The notes beneath the pieces were generated by a model. It did not search any database and was not told the DNA's origin. It was given only the letters and a program-made list of their open reading frames with translations. This document shows, piece after piece, positions 56,419 through 64,000 of a stretch of DNA of 64,000 nucleotides (position 1 is the stretch's first letter; every line of letters begins with the position of its first letter). The position numbers and the translations under genes are program-made. This DNA comes from Hysterangium stoloniferum (taxonomy: Eukaryota; Basidiomycota; Agaricomycetes; Hysterangiales; Hysterangiaceae): contig WHVD01000088.1 of assembly GCA_015178975.1 (NCBI GenBank), positions 248,001-312,000 of the forward strand, in the 5' to 3' direction.

Positions 56419-56826
56419 CTTGGGGCTCGACGGCCCCAGTACATCTTCCTCATCCTCCTCGTCCTCCTCCTCGTCATCAGACTCCGAAGGCATTGTGGCC
56501 TTGCACTAAAGACAAAAATCAGCAAAAGATTTGCAAAAGACTGAGAACCCACTTACCTTTCCCTCTCACTTTTTCTTCGCCGCCTCCTCTCGTGCCTGAT
56601 TGGCCTCCCGCTGCTTCTTCTTCGCAAGCACCACATCCCAGTGCTTGTGTGCAGCCTCTTCTGCTGCCAGCTCCTCCTTCTCTTTCCACTCCTCCTCCTT
56701 GCGCACTTTCCTCTTCTCCTTGAGGAGTCGTCAACGTTCCTGCACACTAGGTGGTCCACTCAGGACCGACATGGGAGCAACCATCAACTGAACCAGGAAT
56801 GGCTTCGACCCCGAGCCTATGGTCAT
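56419..56826 (-). pseudogene. Antisense accessory gene of element H, truncated
   Basis: Minus strand: TATAAAAT (56882-56875), ATG 56826 exactly 56 bp downstream, exon 1 to 56557 ending EGK, a 51-bp GTAAGT...TAG intron (56556-56506), and exon 2 56505-56419 ending GPSSPK before GTGGGT. Exon 1 is a charged coiled coil (KRKVRKEEEWKEKEELAAEE), exon 2 very acidic. Two TGA codons in exon 1 (CGA expected) and a deletion removing exon 3 make it non-functional. Intron positions, promoter spacing and location between pol and 3' LTR match the intact gene in D, although the coil sequence itself has diverged. Confidence 0.7.
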
Positions 56827-56998
56827 GGTGGTTGAGGGAAAAGAAGTGAAAATTCAAGTGCCAGGACCCCTCAAATTTTATATGTAAAGTTTTACCAAGT
56901 CACATGATGTTTTGACACACCAACTGTACCCAATAAGTTTTTTACATACAGAATCTAGATTTTTGGCCTCCTTGGGATTTCAGCCAATGGGGGGATAC

Positions 56999-58147
56999 TG
57001 CTACAACCATGTCACAACCCGATGGTCCCTGAGGTTATTTCCACCTATCAACAATTCAAGTCATCACTCAAGCCCTCGCATCGGAAACCATCAGTTTCCT
57101 GACGCTGATGTATGCTTTCACGGTGATCAAACTCTGTTTACGCCCCCATCAAAATATACTCATACTATCTGGTTAAACTCTGATACATACATCCCTTTCT
57201 ATTATGTTGATCTGTTCTACTCTATGTTTCACACATGCCTAAAAATACCTGTAACTCTTGGACTGGGTCGTAAGGTCGTAGGTCGGAGGTTGTGGGTTGT
57301 GGGTTGAGATTGGTGAGAGAGATAGATGCACCGGAGCCCATGGGCTCTGACTAGTGCAAGTGGTGTGATTCAAGTAGGGTTTAGAGCAGAAAATGTATTA
57401 GATTACTGGGGGGAATCTAAGCCGATTTTCTGACTGGATTGTATGTACAACATCTGCCAGTTTAAATAGACCATGGAGTAAATGTCATACTGAATGTAAT
57501 AATGAAACGAAACAAGCAAAACATAAAACAGGAATAGTAAACACCAAATTGGTGTTAGGAACAGGATGGAATGGAGCGGAGTCCGAATAGTGACAAATCA
57601 TAAACCATAATGGGAAATGGAGTGGGAGCGGAGTCCAAATCATGACAGGTCATTTGACTAAAATGGGAATGGGGCTTTGTTAGAGGGAAGATGGGTATTC
57701 TGAGTGGGGTCCGGTAACTGATGCGCAGGACAAGGTTGGACATAGACATAGATGGAGTCCGGTAGGTTTTCTGGTGACTAAAACACAACGTAATAAAGAC
57801 AAATGTAGATGAGTCTGACGTATGGAGTCCGGTGGGAATTCCAGTAAACTGATAATGGGTGCGTATAAGTTAGTACCTGGAGTCCAGGTGGGATTTCCGG
57901 TCATAACACTTCACGTGCGCTCGCCCCCTCTCGGTCCCTGACCCCTTGGCCTGACACTCGACTTATCCCTTGATTCCGATCGGTAGTTTCACTGAGAGGT
58001 ATTCGTTAGGACTAGTCTTTGCCTGCCCTAAATTTCAGGAACCCAACGGATAACTGTGAGGGCGCAGCACATATGTAAGCTGAAGCCAAGTCCTTCCGAT
58101 CGGTCCACGTCACTCCGCTGACATTAGTCAGTTTTTAGTTCTTAACA
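56999..58147 (+). repeat. Element H 3' LTR, interrupted by a D-like LTR
   Basis: Starts TGCTACAACCATGTCACAAC and ends GTTCTTAACA. About 260 bp of its centre is replaced by a D-like LTR (57260-57906) lacking its first ~150 bp, so the nested insertion was followed by a deletion. Confidence 0.8.
57260..57906. repeat. Truncated D-like LTR inside the H 3' LTR
   Basis: Matches the 40496-41237 LTR from its GGGTCGTAAGGTCG region to the end (CCGGTCATAACA). The left end is missing. Confidence 0.8.
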
Positions 58148-58985
58148 ACGGTATGGATTTATCATTTGAGGGAGTGGGAATGGTCACTGTGAGTCCCTCA
58201 TGCTTGAGGGAGTGTGTTAGATTTGGGATAGGAAGGGATAGCAAGCATTAGGACTCGTGTCACAACATGCAGGGTGTTATGTATTTCTAAGCCTTTTCCA
58301 TTTTTTAAACAATTTCCCCTAACAAATTGCGAAAAGAATATTTAAATGTAATTATATCGCAACGATAAAATTGTACAATATTGTCTTGATTTATATTGAA
58401 TTTATCCAATTTATTTTGTATCTTTATCTTATAAATTGAGCAAGTTATCAAATTTCTACCTTTTATTCTTTTTTGATTAATATGCCGGCAACTCAGCACT
58501 TATTCACAACACACGAAAAGATCATGTGATATTCACATGGCATTTCAAACTCCGATAAGGACAAAACACGATGTGAAATAATCACACATAATCAAGGCAA
58601 TATATATATTTATAATTAACTAAAAAGTAAATATAATAATTATATAATAATATAAAACTGGCTACCTGGTGCTTATTACAGTGTGTGGGAAAATCATCAC
58701 AATGAGTGACAGCCATCACAACAGGTGACAGTTGTCACAAGGGTGCGCGATGGTCACAGAGGTGCACGACAGTCACAAAGGCGCGCAATGGTCACAAAGG
58801 TGCACGACAGTCACAAGACACAAAGGGTGTCATATGCACACAGGCACGAGAGCATTATGTCATCATATATGCTACTACAGCAAAAACTGGAAACTCCCTG
58901 GAATATTCCAGTGGCTTCCAATGGAACAGTAGTTAATAGGTACTAATAATAGATAGTAGAATATTGTAGAATATTCTATAAGATT

Positions 58986-59466
58986 TGTCACGAATTGAAT
59001 TTTACTCAATAAAGTTGAATAAACAATCGAAGAATATTCAACAATATCGAATAAAGATGCCTCATTCGATGAAGTATTAATTCGTCCTGTTGATAAAGTG
59101 TGAGACAAAGATAGGATACAGAGGCTCACGAATAAATAAGTCAAAGAAGGACTCGGAAAAAGTTTGACGATTATATAATACAGTAAATAATATAATATAG
59201 TACAGGTTTTCTGACTGACTTCCTTCGTTCCTATCATTGCCCTTATATACTATATATCATTTACCTATGATGATAATATGATATCAAAGTGAAATCATCA
59301 ATGACATCAACCTAAGACAAGTTGAAGATATTTGAGATTGTCAAAGATATTGTCGAAGAATAGTCAAGTCGGAAGTCAAGTCGGAAATTGAGTCGGAATG
59401 TCGAAGGAATGTTGAAGAACTATTAAATTGAATATTATCGAAATTTGAGCTTGTACGTTCATGACA
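58986..59466. repeat. Solo LTR, separate family
   Basis: 481 bp, starts TGTCACGAATTGAATTT and ends ACGTTCATGACA; perfect duplication AGATT (58981-58985, 59467-59471). The 33511 copy shows an uninterrupted stretch at the equivalent place. No other member in the window. Confidence 0.88.
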
Positions 59467-59994
59467 AGATTGCAGAATGTTCTATTATGCCAAAGAATAT
59501 TCTATTGTGTCTTAGAAGTCGTTAGAACTTTCCACAATGCTCTAGAAAATTCTAAATGACATCATTCCTCCCAGAATGGCATCATTCAATCTTCTAGAAT
59601 CTTCTAAATGTCTCAGACTAAAATGTATATAAGGAGCTCAGCTCCAGCCTTGAAAATCAATCAATCATATCATATCATCTCACCACATCTGTGTGTCACT
59701 GAAGCAGGCTACTCCACCCCTATCTGGGCAGTTGGACATCTAATTCCACCTCTAACAGAGCTGTTGGAAACCCTTGCCACCTCTATCAGAGTTGTTGGCC
59801 CAATCAGATCCCTTGTCACCTCAATCTGAGCTGTTGACTGATCTGTTGTTCCCCCTGTCACCTCAATCTGAGTTGTTGACTTTTGTTCCCCCTTGCCACT
59901 TCTTAGTTGAATAGTTGGCTTTTATATATTATTTCCACCTCAGTTAGAGTTGTTGGTTATCAACCAATAATATATAAATAATCTTATACTATAG

Positions 59995-61643
59995 TATTAT
60001 GTATTTTTAGGTTTTTCCCATTTTTAACCAATCTCCCCCTAAACAAATTGATAAAAACAAATGTAAATGTACTTATATTGCAACGAGATTATTGTACAAT
60101 AGTCTTCTGAAATTAACTTGATTTTTACAATTTATTCTATATTTTTATCATTTATTTTGGGAGAGCTATCGAATTTCTACTGTTTATTCTTTTTTAACTA
60201 AATATCTTCTAAGTCGGCCATCTGGCGCTTATTGCGCAATGCGCGGGAAAATTCGTCACAACAGGTGACATTTGTCACAACAGGTGACATTTGTCACAAC
60301 ATGTGACATTTGTCACAACATGTGACATTTGTCACAACATGTGACATTTGTCACAACAGGTGACATTTGTCACAACAGGTGACATTTGTCACAACAGGTG
60401 ACATTTGTCACAACAGGTGACATTTGTCACAACAGGTGACATTTGTCACAACAAGTGACATTTGTCACAACAAGTGACATTTGTCACAACAGGTGACATT
60501 TGTCACAACAAGTGACCATTGTCACAAAATGCGATGACTTGTCACAAACGCGACCCAGCTGTCACAAACGGCTGAACAATCATAATGTCACACATATGGA
60601 AACATTGTGACATGTGTGGGAAAATTAAGTAATCAGCGCATGCGCACGAAATCAGCAACTTCGTGACGCGCGAGAACATTACATCAGCATATGTGCTACA
60701 ATGGAAAGTAGTAGAAACTCCTGGAATATTCCAGCAGATTCCAGGTAAAATAGCTAAAAATAGGTAAAACAAGTAGCTAGAACATTCTCCCATGTCTCAG
60801 ATTTTACTGTATATAAGGAGCTCTGCTCCACCACTGAAATATAACTCATTTTAACCCATTTACTACACCACATCAGTGTGCCACTGCATCAGCAGTTATA
60901 CTCCACCCCTAGTTGGGCTGTTGGATAAATATATACAAACACTTAGTCACCTCTAGTTGAGCTGCTGACCTAAGCTATCTCAGGATCCATTGTCACCTCT
61001 AGTTGAGCTTCTGACATAATAATCCTACCCCCTTGTCACCTCTAGTTGAGCTTCTGACAAACAATCTTGTTCCCTTTTTGCCACCTCTTAGTGAGATTAG
61101 AAATACATACATATATTCTAATTTCTACCCGGTTTTTGGCATAAATAAATACTGAGAATATTCTTGCAGAATCCTTAAGACTACATTAAGCTCCTGATAA
61201 GTTAGTATCACAGTAGACCCTGTAGGTTAGTATAAATAAAGCATATATTAGCCAAATAGTGCTTTATTCTATATCTAATCTTTTGACCTGTTTATTAATA
61301 TTTTTACTGTTTGATAAATAGTATAAAATATATATAAACTAGCTAGAATCGAAGTTGAATCTAGTTTCGGAATCAGTGAGTTGTTATTCATATTTTAGTA
61401 GTGTTTTTACAGAAAAAGAACAAGCTTGCACAAGCAGCTCTCAAAACCTTCTTTGCGAAGTAGGGTGCATATATTCAAGTAAACTCTTGACTTCAGGGGT
61501 TCTAAGTCTATTCAGGCTGCCACTGATTAATATCAAATACTTAAATTATTTTACCTTGCAGTGAATTGAGTATTTGCACATTTTGATAGAGCATTGGACT
61601 CCTTTTTCGGAAAATAGTATTAAAATAAGACTAATACATCACA
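59995..61643 (+). repeat. Family A LTR nested in a family A LTR
   Basis: Starts TATTATGTATTTTTAGG (first G mutated to A) and ends CTAATACATCACA; perfect duplication TATAG (59990-59994, 61644-61648). It carries the best minisatellite (60255-60520) and TATATAAGGAGCTCTGCTCC near 60812. Confidence 0.88.
60255..60520 (+). repeat. 19-bp minisatellite, fourteen units
   Basis: Unit GTCACAACAGGTGACATTT, exactly 19 bp, repeated 14 times with variants only at two positions of the spacer (CAGG, CATG, CAAG) until the last unit. Each unit has GTCAC-N5-GTGAC. Degenerate units continue to about 60570. Confidence 0.95.
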
Positions 61644-62390
61644 TATAGTCATCTCTTAATTGAGTACTGATTATTAGTTTTCTTTACATTGTTATTTGTA
61701 GTCTAAGACTTCAGTCACCTCTAGTTGAGTAATTTGACTGTTTATTACATTGCAAATAATCCCTCTACATTGTTATTTGTACTCTAAGACTTCAGTCACC
61801 TCTAGTTGATTAATTTGACTGTTTATTAAATTGCAAATAATCCCTGTTCCATTGCTCATTTATTGTGAATCAGTAAAGCATATTCACATAAATAAATACT
61901 GAGAATATTCTTGCAGAATCCTTAAGACTACATTAAGATCCTGATAAGTTAGTATCACAGTAGACCCTGTAGGTTAGTGTATATAAAGCATATATTAGCC
62001 AAATAGTGTTTTATTCTATATCTAATCTTTTGACCTGTTTATAAATATTTTTACTGTTTGACAAATAGTATAAAATATATATAAACTAGCTAGAATCGAA
62101 GTTGAATCTAGTTTCAGAATCAGTGAATTGTTATTCATATTTTAGTAGTGTTTTTACAGAAAAAGAACAAGCTTGCACAAGCAGCTCTCAAAACCTTCTT
62201 TGTGAAGTAGGGTGCATATATTCAAGTAAACTCTTGACTTCAGGGGTTCTAAGTCTATTTAGGCTGCCACTGATTAATATCAAATACTTAAATTATTTTA
62301 CCTTGCAGTGAATTGAGTATTTGCACATTTTGATAGAGCACTGGACTCCTTTTTCAGAAGATAGTATTAAAATAAGGCTAATACATCACA

Positions 62391-63795
62391 CAGGGACTGC
62401 CACATATGCAACAGCCAGGAATAGCTGTGCGGTGGATCATTGAGGTCCTATATGGCCATTGCCATTGCATTTTCAAATAATGTTAAGATTCCAGATAAGT
62501 CCTCATCCATCATGTCCTGGGGCTGTTCATCTATGTGTAGCAAGGCTGCAATGGCAGCAACATCTCATGGCAAGTTGTTCTGGGGCAGTGCTGGAGCACT
62601 AGTATCCCTTTCAGTCATGCCTTCGTCACTGCTAATTGAATATACAGGTATATGCTAATGATTTTCATGTGTGATGGTCTCGACTGATGGTTCCAATTAC
62701 CGGTGTGTGTATGCTCTTTGAAATCTTTGAGCTGGTCCATGCAGGTGCGTCGATCATCATCTTGTCTCAGCGATGTCTTTCACTTCTTGTATTGCAGATG
62801 GCGATTGCAGTGTGATGAGCATGTTGTCTTGCATGACATACTGGGTGTCCACAGGTTTATTCCTTCCCTCAGCCTGTATGTCATTCAAGTCAACTAGACC
62901 CAGTCATCGAGGTCATCCTTGAGCATTTGGTTGTCGTCGCCGTGCCTCGCCTGTGTGGTATGCCTCAAAGTAAAATTCTTGGCTTTCTTCTTCCAATTTA
63001 TCACCATATCACCAATGTTCCTTTGCCTGTCTAGCTAATCACCCAGTTCAGTGTTCCCTCCAGTAGGGCTCTTCCATCCCTCTGGCTTACCATGAGACTG
63101 CAGTTGGCCACTACCTCAGTCATCTGCTGGGTTTCCTGTGTGCCATACTTCCACATCCATCTCTATCACAGCTGTTGTCGATTATAATATTGGTGGTAGT
63201 TGTGATTGGTGGTGCCTCAAAAAGGTGAGGACTTTGTTCGATGCCCGAAACTGCCCACAGGCCTTTGTACATTGAATCATCTCAATTTGAGGTCTCACTT
63301 GTTTGCAGTTCAGCTGTGGTTATCAGGAGCCATCCATGATGTGTTTGATGTTGAGAATGCTATGGAGGCAAAATGATGAAGGACTGGCCAATGAGAAGAA
63401 TGTGCAACACTATGTCAATACCAGCATATGGGAGATTCACATCAACGTCAAATGCACTGAGCATACCAGTGTCAAATGTTCAATCGAACTGCCACATATC
63501 AAGAAAGTGACTGCCCCCCTTTCAATTTCACACACCATTCATTGCTTACCACACATCACATTGGCACTACAACACATTCATGCCTACATTCACACAGCGA
63601 CAACTCTTACAATCCGCATTTATCATTGCCCACCCATGGAAAGGGCCAAATCGCCATTTTACTATTCAGCAAGTTTGTCCTGGATCGCTGTCAAACATTG
63701 CCACTTGCCATTATCACCTGTAATATCCAGGATAGGATTGGGAGTCGAAATGATGGACAACTATGTGAGTACTCGGGATTCAAGGAGCACACTTG
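62391..63795. other. Stretch without recognised gene
   Basis: A plus-strand open frame at 63303-63839 (178 codons) has mixed composition with no motif, and its end overlaps gypsy sequence on the other strand. Several GTTGTC/CATCTC-type low-complexity patches occur. It could be an old, unrecognised transposon interior. Confidence 0.3.
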
Positions 63796-64000
63796 AGGCA
63801 GTTTTCCATTTGTTGCCTTTGGCAATTCAGACTAAATGATAGGTGTGTTTAAGGTCTATTTTGGTGTAAATCTGAGCTTTCCCTGGTGCATTGAGGAAAT
63901 TGGGCATGAGTGGGAGTGGGTACTTATCTTTCCATGTGGAATCTAAGCCTCAGAAATCAATGCAGAGGTGGAGGGAACCATCCTTCTTCTTGACAAAAAG
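63796..64000 (-). pseudogene. Gypsy reverse transcriptase fragment, runs off the window
   Basis: Matches element D at 28155-28360 at about 80% and in the same orientation: the RT stretch before the YLDD block, including the DLKHTYHL-type region. It has a TGA at the same place as D's stop (28183-28185) and gaps. The element continues beyond 64000. Confidence 0.8.

Larger units (their letters stand above)
52852..58147 (+). mobile_element. Ty3/gypsy chromovirus H, heavily decayed relative of D
   Basis: 5' LTR 52852-53560, self-priming PBS 53563-53573, gag 53598-54905, frameshift signal, protease and RT to about 56325, remains of an antisense gene 56419-56826, polypurine GGGGGGATAC, 3' LTR from 56999. 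RNase H, integrase, chromodomain and the end of the antisense gene are gone through a deletion at about 56325. Many TGA stops stand where D has CGA or TGG. The sequences next to the two outer ends (AATAA and ACGGT) do not match, so a rearrangement or recombination between elements may have occurred. Confidence 0.85.
58275..62390 (+). repeat. Family A LTR with two nested LTRs
   Basis: Starts TGTTATGTATTTCTAAGCC and ends GCTAATACATCACA; perfect duplication CAGGG (58270-58274, 62391-62395). Without the nested pieces (58986-59466, 59995-61643) it is about 2.0 kb, like the 33511 copy. The leader has an ~85-bp tandem duplication near 61683-61850. No coding. Confidence 0.88.

Noticed and set aside
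52852..58147. Element H as a single clean insertion
   Set aside because: The 5-bp sequences next to its outer ends (AATAA and ACGGT) differ and the interior has a large deletion; it may be composite.
60255..60520. 19-bp repeats as iterons of a replication origin
   Set aside because: They occur in several LTR copies at the same place relative to a TATA box, with no replication gene; a promoter-linked minisatellite fits better.
63303..63839. 178-codon open frame as a gene
   Set aside because: No motif, low-complexity composition, and its end overlaps a recognisable gypsy RT fragment on the other strand.

Overview
This window reads as a repeat-rich, gene-poor accessory region of a filamentous basidiomycete, most likely an Agaricomycete. 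That is an inference from the short GT-AG introns (48-66 bp) in every spliced gene, the chromodomain Ty3/gypsy elements with the C-terminal chromodomain style common in mushroom-forming fungi, fungal-type Ty1/copia and Tc1 elements, and SesB/SERAC1-like alpha/beta-hydrolase genes of the kind that head fungal NLR proteins. Genus cannot be fixed from the sequence alone. There is no sign of operons, CRISPR or prokaryotic genes.

Layout. 1-2384: flank and a broken SesB-like hydrolase. 2385-7522: nearly complete Ty1/copia element with 362-bp LTRs and 5-bp target duplication (GGTAA). 8585-10165: an apparently intact five-exon relative of the hydrolase that has lost the nucleophile serine and gained fourteen 14-residue repeats. 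10744-18600: two tandem duplicons (one internally inverted) carrying decayed copies of an unrecognised gene, here called gene X. 19226-20959: a two-exon, glycosylation-rich membrane protein, the best ordinary host gene. 23057-23372: solo LTR. 23636-31098: Ty3/gypsy chromovirus 'D' (minus strand) inserted in a third gene X copy. 31387-42879: a second gypsy chromovirus 'F' (plus strand) torn by four nested LTR insertions, one of which carries another inside it. 43010-47340: a further duplicon with gene X. 47834-49783: gag-only copia relic between inverted arms. 50086-52846: Tc1 relic holding an LTR insertion. 52852-58147: decayed chromovirus 'H' (plus strand), a relative of D. 58275-62390: a long non-coding LTR carrying two more nested LTRs. 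63796-64000: a gypsy RT fragment running off the end.

The most interesting system is in elements D and H. Between pol and the 3' LTR, on the strand opposite to gag-pol, each has a spliced accessory gene with its own TATA box exactly 56 bp upstream of the ATG, a coiled-coil first exon ending in EGK before intron 1, and a second exon ending in GPSSPK before intron 2. In D it continues into a perfect CX2CX6CX10CX2CX6C zinc-cluster spacing. The same two elements share an 11-nt self-priming PBS matched to the predicted 5' end of their own RNA, and a gag-pol -1 frameshift signal (A-run, stop, 9-bp stem with 17-nt loop) in which the stem shows a compensatory base-pair change.

Mutation is mostly CpG to TpG/CpA: five of six differences between the LTRs of F, and repeated CGA-to-TGA stops in D, F and H, suggest methylation-driven decay of repeats. 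Long LTR families carry minisatellites whose units differ in length but keep a GTCAC-N4/5-GTGAC dyad.
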